DNA from: Clostridia bacterium
Lineage (GTDB): Bacteria > Bacillota > Clostridia > RGIG6154
Direction: 5' to 3'
Assembly: GCA_017410375.1 (NCBI GenBank)
Contig: JAFQQW010000024.1
Location: 57,793-121,792 of the forward strand
DNA length: 64,000 nt
The notes beneath the pieces are model-generated. The model did not search any database. It had not been told where the DNA came from and worked only from the letters and a program-made list of their open reading frames with translations. A program made the position numbers and the translations under genes. Below are positions 34,903 through 43,713 of the stretch, in pieces. How positions within the stretch are numbered: the first letter of the stretch is position 1; each line of letters starts with the position of its first letter.

Positions 34903-34931
34903 TTGACATTCGCATATTTTAATGATATAAT
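34903..34931 (+). promoter_or_regulatory. Promoter of the Mn riboswitch/P-type ATPase unit
   Basis: TTGACA (34903-34908), 17 nt, TATAAT (34926-34931): full consensus, about 9 nt before the aptamer begins. Confidence 0.85.
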
Positions 34932-34939
34932 ACGAAATC

Positions 34940-35040
34940 ATAAAAGGGAGTAGCTTCCGTTTTCCAAGCGGATTCCGATGTCGTCATTACGATTGCTATA
35001 ACAGCAATCCGTATCGGTTTTGAAAAAGCGAGACTTTTAT
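34940..35040 (+). ncRNA. yybP-ykoY family manganese riboswitch aptamer
   Basis: The conserved landmarks appear in order: AAAGGGAGTAGC after the 5' strand of P1, GTCGTCA in the first metal loop, the TATCGGT segment and GCGAGACTTTT at the 3' side. P1 is ATAAAAG (34940-34946) paired with CTTTTAT (35034-35040). That 3' strand is also the left arm of the downstream terminator, so metal binding that stabilises P1 would prevent termination, an ON switch. The family senses Mn2+ and commonly controls Mn exporters and P-type ATPases. Confidence 0.9.
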
Positions 35041-35069
35041 TGCATTTCGCAATAAAAGTCTCTTTTTTT
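35030..35069 (+). terminator. Riboswitch expression-platform terminator
   Basis: GAGACTTTTATTGC (35030-35043) pairs with GCAATAAAAGTCTC (35049-35062) around ATTTC, followed by seven T. It shares 35034-35040 with the aptamer P1, so the two structures exclude each other. Confidence 0.9.
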
Positions 35070-35089
35070 ATTACAGAAAGGAGTTTTTT

Positions 35090-37684
35090 ATGGATTTTTA
35101 CACTTTAACCAAGCAAGAAACCGTTAAGCAAACACAATCTTCTTTAACAGGGCTTACGGAGCACGAGGCACAAAAGCGGTTGCAGAAAAACGGTAAAAAC
35201 GAACTGAAGGACACCGAGCAAAAAGGCCTGATTGCTGTTTTTCTAAGTCAATTTAAAGATTTTTTGGTTATTATCCTGATTATCGCGGCAGTTATTTCCA
35301 TGTTTTTAGGCGATATAGAAAGCTCCGTCGTTATTCTGGCAGTTATCACCGTCAATGCAATTTTAGGCACGGTTCAGGAGCTTAAAGCGCAAGCCTCCTT
35401 AAACAGCTTAAAAGCAATGTCCTCCCCTTCTGCAAAGGTATATCGTGACGGTCAGCTTCGGGTAATTGACAAAAGTGATTTGGTTGTGGGTGATGTGGTG
35501 CTTGTTGAAGCCGGTGACTACATTGCCGCAGACGGCAGAATTTTAGACAATGCCAGCTTAAAATCAGACGAAAGCTCTTTAACGGGCGAAAGTGTTCCGG
35601 TAGAGAAAGAGGATACCGATATACACGAAGAAAAACCCTTAGGAGACCGCAAAAACATGCTGTATTCCGGAAGCTTTGCCACCTACGGCAGAGCCACCAT
35701 TCTGGTAACGGCGATAGGCATGCAGACCGAAATCGGTAAAATTGCAACTCTGCTCCAAAACACAAAAGAAAAGAAAACTCCGCTTCAGGCTTCGCTTGAC
35801 AACTTTGGCAAAGTGTTATCCATCGGTATTCTCTTCATTTGCGCTTTGGTATTTATGCTTTCCGTTTTTCGCGGTGAACCGATGCAGGATGCATTTATTT
35901 TTGCTGTTGCGTTAGCGGTTGCCGCAATTCCTGAGGCGTTAAGTTCTATCGTTACCATCGTACTCAGTGGCGGTACACAAAAGCTTGCCAGAGAAAATGC
36001 AATTATCCGTAAGCTTCAAGCCGTAGAGGGTTTAGGTAGTGTTTCTGTTATCTGCTCGGACAAAACAGGTACGCTTACCCAGAACAAAATGTCTGTTCAG
36101 AAGCTGTTTTTTGATGGAGAAATCGTAGACAAGGATGCCACTCTTACAGAGCGACAGGCACAGCTTGTTATAGACGGTGCTCTTTGTAACGATGCAAAGG
36201 ATAAGGACGGTCAGGAAATTGGCGACCCCACAGAGGTTGCACTTATTCAATTTTCAAATAAGCATAATCTTCATTATGAAGAAGTACAGACAAAGTATCC
36301 CAGACTTGCGGAAATTCCTTTTGACTCCCACCGTAAGCTGATGAGTACCGTACACAAAATTGGCCCCAATTACAAAATGTTGACCAAAGGTGCGACCGAC
36401 GTATTGCTGCCCCGCATCTTAGAAATGAAAACCGCTGACGGTAAAAAAACTTTTACAGCCGAGGATGCCGAAAAGGTAATGCAAGCAAATCTTACCTTTT
36501 CCGAAAACGGACTTCGCGTACTTTGTGTTTGCGAAAAAGATGTTCCTGATTTAAACATAACCGTAGAGGATGAAAACGGATACATTCTGTTAGGTCTGAT
36601 TGCCATGCAGGACCCGCCGCGTGCCGAATCAAAGGATGCGGTTGCGAAATGTAAATCGGCAGGAATCACGCCGGTTATGATTACAGGCGACCATCTGATT
36701 ACCGCCTGTGCCATTGCAAAAGAAATCGGTATTTTAACCGATGATAAGCGCGGTGTTGAGGGCAAAGAAATTGAAAAAATGACCGACGAAGAACTGAAAG
36801 ATTTTGTAAAGGATGTTGCTGTGTATGCCAGAGTTTCACCCGAACACAAAATCCGTATTGTCAATGCATGGCAGTCCTCAGGTTATATCGTTTCCATGAC
36901 CGGAGACGGCGTTAACGATGCGCCCGCTTTAAAGCAGGCAGATGTTGGTGTTGCCATGGGTATTACCGGCAGTGAAGTGGCAAAGGATGCCGCATCTATG
37001 GTGCTGACTGACGATAACTTCGCAACCATCGTAAAAGCTATTGAAAATGGCAGAAACATTTATAATAACATTCAAAAAACCATTCAATTCTTGCTTTCGG
37101 GCAACCTTGCCGCAATTATCACCGTTCTTTTTGCATCTCTTTGCGCGCTTCCGGTTCCGTTCATGGCAGTTCATTTACTGTTTATCAATCTTTTAACCGA
37201 CAGCCTGCCGGCTATTGCCCTGGGCGTGGAGCCACATAACGATGCGGTAATGCTCGAAAAACCGCGTCCGAAAAAGCAATCTATTCTTACGAAAAAAATC
37301 CTTGCAAGCATAGGTCTTGAGGGCTTTGTTATTTCTGTTGCTACAATTGTCGCTTATTTGTTCGGTCTGCAAAGCAGTCCTGAAACAGCAAGTACCATGG
37401 CTTTTGCCACGCTTTGTTTATCCCGTCTTTTCCACGGCTTTAACTGTAAGCAAGACATGCCTTTGTGGTTCAGCAAAAAACTATTGAACAATAAAAGCTT
37501 ACTTTATGCTTTCGGAATCGGCTTACTCTGCCTGAATGCCGTATTGTTCATTCCGTTCCTGCACGGTATATTTGAGGTATCTACATTAAAAACTGTTGAA
37601 GTCCTTTGTATTTACGGATTTGCTTTCGGCACATTCCTTGTCATTCAGCTTTTAAAATCAGTACGAAAAATTTTAAAGAAATAA
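35090..37684 (+). CDS. P-type cation-transporting ATPase, probable Mn2+ (or Ca2+) exporter
   Basis: 864 residues with the full P2-type layout: cation ATPase N-terminus, actuator TGES (165-168), phosphorylation DKTGTLTQ (Asp324), nucleotide domain with KGATDVLL, MTGDGVNDAPALKQADVG hinge, and ten membrane helices. The M4 motif is IPEALS instead of the PEGLP of Ca pumps, and M6 has NLLTDSLPAIALG. A yybP-ykoY riboswitch directly upstream argues that it removes excess Mn2+, as seen with related ATPases in other Firmicutes. Specificity itself is inferred from the riboswitch, not from ligands. AAAGGAG precedes the start. Confidence 0.92.
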   Translation: MDFYTLTKQETVKQTQSSLTGLTEHEAQKRLQKNGKNELKDTEQKGLIAVFLSQFKDFLVIILIIAAVISMFLGDIESSVVILAVITVNAILGTVQELKAQASLNSLKAMSSPSAKVYRDGQLRVIDKSDLVVGDVVLVEAGDYIAADGRILDNASLKSDESSLTGESVPVEKEDTDIHEEKPLGDRKNMLYSGSFATYGRATILVTAIGMQTEIGKIATLLQNTKEKKTPLQASLDNFGKVLSIGILFICALVFMLSVFRGEPMQDAFIFAVALAVAAIPEALSSIVTIVLSGGTQKLARENAIIRKLQAVEGLGSVSVICSDKTGTLTQNKMSVQKLFFDGEIVDKDATLTERQAQLVIDGALCNDAKDKDGQEIGDPTEVALIQFSNKHNLHYEEVQTKYPRLAEIPFDSHRKLMSTVHKIGPNYKMLTKGATDVLLPRILEMKTADGKKTFTAEDAEKVMQANLTFSENGLRVLCVCEKDVPDLNITVEDENGYILLGLIAMQDPPRAESKDAVAKCKSAGITPVMITGDHLITACAIAKEIGILTDDKRGVEGKEIEKMTDEELKDFVKDVAVYARVSPEHKIRIVNAWQSSGYIVSMTGDGVNDAPALKQADVGVAMGITGSEVAKDAASMVLTDDNFATIVKAIENGRNIYNNIQKTIQFLLSGNLAAIITVLFASLCALPVPFMAVHLLFINLLTDSLPAIALGVEPHNDAVMLEKPRPKKQSILTKKILASIGLEGFVISVATIVAYLFGLQSSPETASTMAFATLCLSRLFHGFNCKQDMPLWFSKKLLNNKSLLYAFGIGLLCLNAVLFIPFLHGIFEVSTLKTVEVLCIYGFAFGTFLVIQLLKSVRKILKK

Positions 37685-37690
37685 CATAAA

Positions 37691-37836
37691 AGGGAATGTA
37701 AAAAAAGTCCGAATCGCAAAAACGCGAGTATAAAGGCGAACAAAGTTTGTGCAAACGCACGAGAAAGACACGAAATGAAGAAAACACGCAAAATTTCGCG
37801 TGTTTTCTTTTGATAAATGCGTTTTTGCTATTCCCT
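37691..37836. repeat. Nested-stem intergenic element after the P-type ATPase
   Basis: Outer arms AGGGAAT (37691-37697) and ATTCCCT (37830-37836) enclose GCAAAAACGC (37716-37725) pairing with GCGTTTTTGC (37819-37828). Inside lie small hairpins (ACAAAGTTTGT, GTGCAAACGCAC) and a 10-bp terminator-like stem. It could be a structured RNA or a small terminal-inverted-repeat element. I do not recognise a named family. Confidence 0.6.
37780..37811 (+). terminator. Inner hairpin and T-run after the P-type ATPase
   Basis: GAAAACACGC/GCGTGTTTTC with an 8-nt loop followed by TTTTG. It is the likely terminator of the ATPase transcript and part of the nested element. Confidence 0.65.
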
Positions 37837-37871
37837 AAAAAAGGGCTGTAATAAATTTACAGCCCCTTTTT
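37837..37871 (-). terminator. Terminator of the leftward envelope operon
   Basis: GGGCTGTAA/TTACAGCCC stem extended by A/T pairs with T-runs on both strands, touching the stop codon of the radical-SAM gene. Confidence 0.75.
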
Positions 37872-38757
37872 ATACGCCTTCATATGTGAATGGCGGAATA
37901 AAACTTTCTTTTGCTGCCTCTTTTCCCTGAACAAACGCATTTTCTATGCCGATACGCAATGCATACCGTATCACACTAGCATATTCGGCATCCGTGACCG
38001 TTCTGTTCAGCTCTGCAAATTCTGCAGGGATTTTATAAGGCGTAAACTGTCGCATAATGCTCAGCAAAATTTTATCATCATAGGTTTGGTGTAAATATTT
38101 AAGTATGGCTTTGGAATCTATCACACAGCCCGGTAAGATCAGGTGGCGAACAATGACACCTTTTTTCAGCATGCCGTTTTCAAAAACAGGACGAGGTTGA
38201 TGTAAAACCATTTTATGTACTGCTTTTTTAGCAATCTCTGCATAATTTGAAGCTTTAGAATATTGTTCAGACAGCCGCGCAGACATATACTTAAAATCGG
38301 TCAGATAGACATCCACAATTCCGCTGAGGCTTTCTATCGTTTCCTCTGTTTCGTAACCGCTTGTGTTATAAACAATCGGCAATAAAAGGCCTTTTTCTCT
38401 TGCCAGCTTAACCGCATATATAATCTGCGGTACAAAATGCGTTGGGGTCACCAGATTGATGTTTTCTGCACCCTTTCCCTGCAATTCGATAAAAATGTCC
38501 GCAAGACGCTGATTGGATACCGCTTTGCCCGCATCGCCCATGGAGATTTCCCGATTCTGACAGTATACACAACGCATGGAGCAACCCGAAAAAAACACGG
38601 TCCCCGAGCCTTTTTTGCCTGAAATACAAGGCTCCTCCCAAAAATGAAGTGCCGCCCGGGACAGTCTTACGGTTTCCGTTTCACCGCAAACACCTTTCTG
38701 TCCGTTAGAGCGATCCGCACCGCAATTTCGAGGACAGAGCGTACAGCTATGCATCAT
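37870..38757 (-). CDS. Radical SAM protein, PflA-like
   Basis: 295 residues from the double ATG at 38757 (GAGAGG, 9 nt). An N-terminal CTLCPRNCGADR/GVCGE cysteine region resembles that of PflA-like proteins encoded apart from glycyl radical enzymes. The SAM cluster motif is CSMRCVYCQN, followed by NLVTPTHFVPQI. These free-standing proteins are often called pyruvate formate-lyase-activating-like, but their real role is not known; a non-GRE substrate is likely. It overlaps the murI 3' end by 11 nt and is last in the long leftward run. Confidence 0.85.
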   Translation of the reverse strand: MMHSCTLCPRNCGADRSNGQKGVCGETETVRLSRAALHFWEEPCISGKKGSGTVFFSGCSMRCVYCQNREISMGDAGKAVSNQRLADIFIELQGKGAENINLVTPTHFVPQIIYAVKLAREKGLLLPIVYNTSGYETEETIESLSGIVDVYLTDFKYMSARLSEQYSKASNYAEIAKKAVHKMVLHQPRPVFENGMLKKGVIVRHLILPGCVIDSKAILKYLHQTYDDKILLSIMRQFTPYKIPAEFAELNRTVTDAEYASVIRYALRIGIENAFVQGKEAAKESFIPPFTYEGV

Positions 38758-39526
38758 ACAAAAACCTCTCTGCAATGCGGATTTTTTCTTCATGTCCGTC
38801 ACAATTTAAAAATGTCACACTTCCCTGTTGTTCTTCAGGTGCCTGCAACATAAGTAATTCGATCCGTCGTTTTGCTTCTTTTGCGGTGCCCAATCCACCG
38901 TCGTACACCTTAACATTTCCGCCAAGCGCTTTAACAATCGCTTCTTTTGCGTGCGGATAATGGGTACAGCCCAGCACGACCGAATCAATTTTATCTTTCG
39001 GGATATCCTTAAATAAATTTTGCAGGTAGCTATCAATTTCTTCGCCCGAAACATGACCTTCATCAATAATTTCCATTAAGCCCGGACACGGCAGACAGAT
39101 TATTTCAGCATTATCGGTTGCTACCCTTGATAAAAGTGCTTCAAACTTTTCCTGCTTCAGGGTAAGGGGCGTTGCTAAAATCAAAACGGTCGGGTCAGCT
39201 TTTTCTGTTACAGCGGGTTTTACCGCAGGTTCAATGCCAACCAGCGGAAAATCGGGATACATTTCACGCAATGCGCGCACCGCTGCACCGGTTGCTGTGT
39301 TGCATGCAACTACCAATGCTTTTACACCCATTTCCATCAGCATTCTTGTATTCTTTATCGTAATTTCGCGCACCTCCTGCATGGTTTTCGTACCGTAAGG
39401 TGCATTGTCAAAATCCCCGAAATATATGAATTTCTCATTAGGCATCAGCTTTACCAGTTCCTTTAATACGCTGATACCGCCGATTCCAGAATCTAAAACC
39501 GCAATCGGTTGGTTAGCTTTCGTCAT
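38747..39526 (-). CDS. murI: Glutamate racemase
   Basis: 259 residues. Signature stretches are AVLDSGIGGISVLKELVKLMP, YFGDFDNAPYGTK, ALVVACNTATGAA (first catalytic Cys) and VVLGCTHYPH (second catalytic Cys). It makes D-glutamate for peptidoglycan in the cytoplasm without a cofactor. AAAGGAC precedes the start, which lies 14 nt inside the DUF3006 gene. The alanine racemase gene is upstream in the same run, so both wall amino-acid racemases are clustered. Confidence 0.96.
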   Translation of the reverse strand: MTKANQPIAVLDSGIGGISVLKELVKLMPNEKFIYFGDFDNAPYGTKTMQEVREITIKNTRMLMEMGVKALVVACNTATGAAVRALREMYPDFPLVGIEPAVKPAVTEKADPTVLILATPLTLKQEKFEALLSRVATDNAEIICLPCPGLMEIIDEGHVSGEEIDSYLQNLFKDIPKDKIDSVVLGCTHYPHAKEAIVKALGGNVKVYDGGLGTAKEAKRRIELLMLQAPEEQQGSVTFLNCDGHEEKIRIAERFLYDA

Positions 39527-39731
39527 CTTTCTGTCCTTTCTGAAACAAGCTGTGAAGCTTTGCTTTCATAGTGTCTTTTGTCGCATGGGTTTCGGCAGAA
39601 TCTACCGTTACCGACAGCACATCTCCTTCTTCTAAAAAGTTAAAGAGTGCTTTATCCACCTGCCCCGAGACACCATTATCATTCTGTAAAACTACAAACT
39701 TTTCAGTTATGCGATCCACTGTATAACGCAT
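39513..39731 (-). CDS. DUF3006 family protein
   Basis: 72 residues from ATG 39731 after GGAGG. It opens MRYTVDRITEKFVVLQNDNG and reads like DUF3006 (a small beta-rich domain whose middle has EEGDVLSV). These proteins regularly accompany a ComEC-like metallo-hydrolase, as here, where the hydrolase gene stops 1 nt before it. Function unknown. It overlaps the start of murI. Confidence 0.8.
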   Translation of the reverse strand: MRYTVDRITEKFVVLQNDNGVSGQVDKALFNFLEEGDVLSVTVDSAETHATKDTMKAKLHSLFQKGQKDDES

Positions 39732-39732
39732 T

Positions 39733-40584
39733 TTATTTCCTCCAGTACACACCATCCGTTTTCAAAAGCAAATTTCCATGCAAATCGGTACGGTAAACCT
39801 TTGCACCATTTTTTTCGAGACTCTTTACAACCTCTTCGTCCGGATTTTCATACTTTCCTTCCGGTCCGTCCGCTGAAATCAAAGCAATTTCAGGCGAAAC
39901 CGCCTGCAAAAATTTCTCAGAGCTTGAAGACTCCGAGCCATGATGACACACCTTGAGTACATCCGCTTTTAATTTTTTCCCGTAACGCTTTAACATTTCT
40001 TTTTCTGAGAGCTTTTCCGCATCGCCAGTAAACAAAAACGTTTTTTCTTTGTACTTTAACTGTAAAACCGCACTATAATTGTTCAGCGAGCTGTATTCAT
40101 CAGAGCAGGGTGCTAAAAAAACACCGCTATATTCTTTATCATACAACACAACATCCGCTTTTGCCTGCTTAACCGTAACATTTTCTGTTTCCAGCAAATC
40201 CAGAAGCTGTTCATAGGTTTTTGTGGTATGCACCACATCCGGCAAGTACATCTGTCCCACATCAAATGAAGCTATAATTTGCGGAAGTCCGCCAATATGG
40301 TCGCTGTGCGGATGTGTAGCAATTACGGTATCTATACGTTCATATCCAAGATTTCTGATATAAGCAACAATATCTTCTCCATTCCAGGACTCTCCGCCGT
40401 CAATCAACAAGGTCTCTCCGTCCGGAAGTTCTACAAACAAGGATTCCGCATCATCCACATCAATCATGTGCACCGCCAAAATTCCTTCTGTAGACACAGC
40501 ATCCCTGACACTTGTCTGCGCACAACCGCATAAACAAAGAATCACACACAGTAAGATTACAGCACAAGCACGGTTAAACTTCAT
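39733..40584 (-). CDS. ComEC-like metallo-beta-lactamase-fold lipoprotein
   Basis: 283 residues from ATG 40584 (AGGGGG upstream). A lipoprotein signal ends in LCLCGCAQ, so the mature protein would be lipid-anchored outside the membrane. The hydrolase domain has THPHSDHIGG (metal motif), FTGDAEKLSE and KVCHHGSESSSS, as in the C-terminal domain of the ComEC competence protein. Such stand-alone forms are common in Clostridia and may act on extracellular nucleic acid or phospholipid-like phosphodiesters. Substrate unproven. It pairs with the DUF3006 gene. Confidence 0.85.
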   Translation of the reverse strand: MKFNRACAVILLCVILCLCGCAQTSVRDAVSTEGILAVHMIDVDDAESLFVELPDGETLLIDGGESWNGEDIVAYIRNLGYERIDTVIATHPHSDHIGGLPQIIASFDVGQMYLPDVVHTTKTYEQLLDLLETENVTVKQAKADVVLYDKEYSGVFLAPCSDEYSSLNNYSAVLQLKYKEKTFLFTGDAEKLSEKEMLKRYGKKLKADVLKVCHHGSESSSSEKFLQAVSPEIALISADGPEGKYENPDEEVVKSLEKNGAKVYRTDLHGNLLLKTDGVYWRK

Positions 40585-40630
40585 AATAAACGCCCCCTTC
40601 ATGCACTTATCTTGCCGTGAAAAACAAGGT

Positions 40631-41449
40631 TTATGCATCAGTTTCATCCGATTCCACAGTAGGGATAAACTGTTTGGCAAATTTCCCCTTGCCACGCGTT
40701 TTAACATAAAAGAACCCAATAACGCTGAAAACAACTGCTCCGATAAAGTTTACAATCAGATCCTTCATAGTATCGTAAATTCCTACGTCCAGATAGCCGT
40801 TTAACGGAAGAACACTGCCATTTACGGTTGTTTGTGTGATATTTTCAATAACCACCGGCTGATTTAAATTATCGGGATTGAGCATAACCGAAGAAATGTA
40901 TGTAAACACATGGTCTTTTTGCATATCGGTATGCAAAAGCATATCTGCACCGAATTCAAAGAATTCCCAAAGTACACCTATCGTCATAGAAAAGCAAAAA
41001 GCAACAATTGCCAGAAAGAACGGGGACAACTGCATTTTGATGTTGCTGTCCCGGTTCAAGATATCCAAAAGTGCAAAACCGATGGCGGCACACAAAAAGC
41101 CGTTTACGGTATGGAGCATTGTATCCCAGAACGGGATTTTGGTATAAAAGCTTCCGATTTCGCCCAGAATTTCTGCACAGAAAATAAACACCAGAATAAT
41201 GCTTTCCAGTACAGACGGCAAAGAAACCTGTAATTTATGCTTTATAATTGCAGGTGCAAACATTAAAAGCATTGTCATCAGGCATACAAATACATTTTCG
41301 TACCTGCCACGGATAAATGCAACCACTGCCACCAGAACAATAAAAATACGAAGAATAATAAAGATTGCATATGTGGCTTTGTTTTTCCGCATCTTTTGCC
41401 GGATTTCAAGAGCCTCCTGCTTTCTCTGTTCCTTTTTAGATTCTCCCAT
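40631..41449 (-). CDS. DUF2238/YjdF-like integral membrane protein
   Basis: 272 residues with about seven membrane segments between ~25 and ~255. WDTMLHTVNGFLCAAIGFALLD and the later GVLWEFFEFGADMLL are the conserved motifs of the DUF2238/YjdF family, with WDxxLH and ExxEF acidic/aromatic residues inside the bilayer. The N-terminus is a charged amphipathic stretch (KKEQRKQEALEIRQKMRKNK). The biochemical role of the family is unknown. It lies between the lipoprotein hydrolase and alr on the same strand. Confidence 0.75.
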   Translation of the reverse strand: MGESKKEQRKQEALEIRQKMRKNKATYAIFIILRIFIVLVAVVAFIRGRYENVFVCLMTMLLMFAPAIIKHKLQVSLPSVLESIILVFIFCAEILGEIGSFYTKIPFWDTMLHTVNGFLCAAIGFALLDILNRDSNIKMQLSPFFLAIVAFCFSMTIGVLWEFFEFGADMLLHTDMQKDHVFTYISSVMLNPDNLNQPVVIENITQTTVNGSVLPLNGYLDVGIYDTMKDLIVNFIGAVVFSVIGFFYVKTRGKGKFAKQFIPTVESDETDA

Positions 41450-41464
41450 ATAATGCTTCCTTTC

Positions 41465-42661
41465 TTACTCGGTAATCAGCCCTGCACTTACAATGCTGTC
41501 TTTTACTGCAACAATTTCCTGACCTTTTTTATATATACGCGGGACACGCTCACCCACCGCACAAAGGATTTCATAGCCAATTGTATGATTCAGGCGTGCT
41601 AATGCTTCCGCATCGATTTTTTCCACACCCTCTGTGCCCATAACCGTTACAACATCACCTACCCTGATTGTTTCAATTTCGCTCACATCCACCATAAGCT
41701 GATCCATACACACGCGTCCTACGATGGGTGCTCTATGACCGTTAACCAGAAGATATGCGCCGTTTTTGCTGTTTGATCTCCAATAACCGTCTGCATATCC
41801 TGCCGGCACTGTTGCAATTTTCATATCCCGGTCAGCGGTAAAGGTACAACCGTAGCTTACAGAATCACCTTTTTTCAAAATTTTAATCTGCGAAATAACC
41901 GCTTTAAGGCAAAGTGTTTCTTTTAAATCCAGAGGATTTTGCACCTCTTCGGAGGGTTGCAAGCCATAAAGCACAATCCCTGCACGCACCATGTCCAGCT
42001 GATATTCCGGAAAGTCTGCAATGGTTGCACTATTTGCACAATGTCTTATGGCAAACTTAACCCCTGCACGCTCCAGCTCATTTACTGTCCGCATAAAGTT
42101 ATCATACTGCATTCCGGTGTACGAAACACCGCCTTTACCACCGTCCGCCAAAGCAAAATGGGTAAAAATACCTTCCGGGTCAAATACCGGCTTTTGACAT
42201 ATTTTCAAAATAGCTTCGGAGCAGGAATCGTGCTTGGCGTCAAATCCGATTCTGCCCATACCGGTATCCAGTTTAATATGTATTTTGATTTTAACCTTTT
42301 TTTCTTCTGCACAAAACGCCAGTTTCTCTGCGTACTCGTCAGAAAATACCGACTGCGAAATATTATGCTTGGCTAACAAATCCACGCAATCAGCAGGCGT
42401 ATAACCTAAAATAAGAATTGGCTTGCGAATTCCGTTTTCACGAAGCTGTAACGCCTCTTCAATATTGGAAACCGCAAAAAAATCTGCACCTAAGTTTTCA
42501 TAGAGCGGTGCAAGACAAACTGCTCCGTGGCCATAAGCATTTGCTTTTACCACACAGCAAATCTTTGTATCTTTATTGACTTTGGCTTTAACCTGCTCAA
42601 AATTATGACAAATTGCATCTAAGTCAACCTCTGCCCAGTAGCGCTTTCTTTGTGTCAGCAT
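41465..42661 (-). CDS. alr: Alanine racemase
   Basis: 398 residues from ATG 42661 (GGGAG, 8 nt). The PLP lysine lies in CVVKANAYGHGA (Lys39) and the second base Tyr in DSVSYGCTFTA. RYWAEVDLDAICHN at the start and VGRVCMDQLMVDVS also fit. The enzyme supplies D-alanine for peptidoglycan. It ends 15 nt before the membrane-protein gene and starts 17 nt after the GT4 gene, so it belongs to the leftward envelope operon. Confidence 0.96.
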   Translation of the reverse strand: MLTQRKRYWAEVDLDAICHNFEQVKAKVNKDTKICCVVKANAYGHGAVCLAPLYENLGADFFAVSNIEEALQLRENGIRKPILILGYTPADCVDLLAKHNISQSVFSDEYAEKLAFCAEEKKVKIKIHIKLDTGMGRIGFDAKHDSCSEAILKICQKPVFDPEGIFTHFALADGGKGGVSYTGMQYDNFMRTVNELERAGVKFAIRHCANSATIADFPEYQLDMVRAGIVLYGLQPSEEVQNPLDLKETLCLKAVISQIKILKKGDSVSYGCTFTADRDMKIATVPAGYADGYWRSNSKNGAYLLVNGHRAPIVGRVCMDQLMVDVSEIETIRVGDVVTVMGTEGVEKIDAEALARLNHTIGYEILCAVGERVPRIYKKGQEIVAVKDSIVSAGLITE

Positions 42662-42678
42662 TGATTTCACTCCCAATA

Positions 42679-43713
42679 TTATTCTAAATTCTCCAAAATA
42701 ACTGCACTTGCTCGCTCCACACCGTACATGTCCGCAAGCTTTAAGCTTTCTTCACGGAAAACGGCAACATCTCTTTTTTCAAACAACTCCTGTATAGCTT
42801 TCCCGATTGCCTCCGCATCCTTTGGCGGAACTAAAAGTCCGTTTTTTTCGTGAAAAACAAAATTGTTGTTGTACTTAAAATCAGTAGCAATGACAGGTAA
42901 CCCTGCATAAAAGGCATCAATCAATGTGCCTGCAAAGCCTTCTCCCTCGTAGTAAGTCGGAAACAAAAGTGCGTCAAACATTTTCAGTGTTTTTACACTT
43001 TGGTCAAACGGCACCTCTCCACCATAGCACACCACATTCTTATACTGTGTCAGCAGATTATGAAACTCCGTTTCGTAATCTGCTTCGATTGTACCATACA
43101 CCGTAAGCCTGTAGTTAAGGTTTCCGTGTTCATTGGCATACTGTACACCCTGTATTGCCTCCAAAATGCCTTTTTCCTGCGTCACACGGGAAAACGTACA
43201 AAGCATAACCGGATCGGAGACCATTTTTTTAACAGCGTTCACCTTATTTTCAAAAGGCTTGAAGTTTGGCATAAGATATACATTCTCAAAGCCCATATTC
43301 CGAAGTTTTTGTACCATATCTTCGGTTTCAGGGTATATTCCTGAAAACGTTTTCATTATGCCGGCAAGCACTTTTCTTTTACTCAGAAACGCAGGCAACC
43401 AACCGCCAATAACTACAAAATGCATGTCTTTGCCCGAAAAGCCGTTTAAAGCATACAGTATCGGCAAAAGGAGCCTTAAACCGTTTTGTGCAAGCAAAAC
43501 AACCTTTTTGTTACATTGCTTCTGCAAAACACAAGCATCTTTCATTATGCGAAGCAAGCTTTTGAAACCGCCGTCAGTATCTTTTTTAAGTACATTTTCG
43601 CTGCCGAAGTTCTGCTCTAAAACATATGCCACCGACAAAGTTTTCACCGTTTGTCCGTTCAGCTTTGTTTTCCCGAACCCGAAGTGTCCGAAAATTCCGA
43701 CTTTCTTTTTCAT
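42679..43713 (-). CDS. Glycosyltransferase family 1/GT4-like
   Basis: 344 residues. N-terminal Rossmann-like start KVGIFGHFGFGKTKLNGQTVKT, then VMLCTFSRVTQEKGILEAIQGVQYA and the nucleotide-sugar site FPTYYEGEGFAGTLIDAFYAGLPVIATDF with the EGEGF motif of GT4 enzymes. It adds a sugar from a nucleotide donor, probably to a lipid-linked glycan started by the upstream sugar transferase. Its ATG overlaps the GT2 stop (ATGA). Acceptor unknown. Confidence 0.9.
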   Translation of the reverse strand: MKKKVGIFGHFGFGKTKLNGQTVKTLSVAYVLEQNFGSENVLKKDTDGGFKSLLRIMKDACVLQKQCNKKVVLLAQNGLRLLLPILYALNGFSGKDMHFVVIGGWLPAFLSKRKVLAGIMKTFSGIYPETEDMVQKLRNMGFENVYLMPNFKPFENKVNAVKKMVSDPVMLCTFSRVTQEKGILEAIQGVQYANEHGNLNYRLTVYGTIEADYETEFHNLLTQYKNVVCYGGEVPFDQSVKTLKMFDALLFPTYYEGEGFAGTLIDAFYAGLPVIATDFKYNNNFVFHEKNGLLVPPKDAEAIGKAIQELFEKRDVAVFREESLKLADMYGVERASAVILENLE

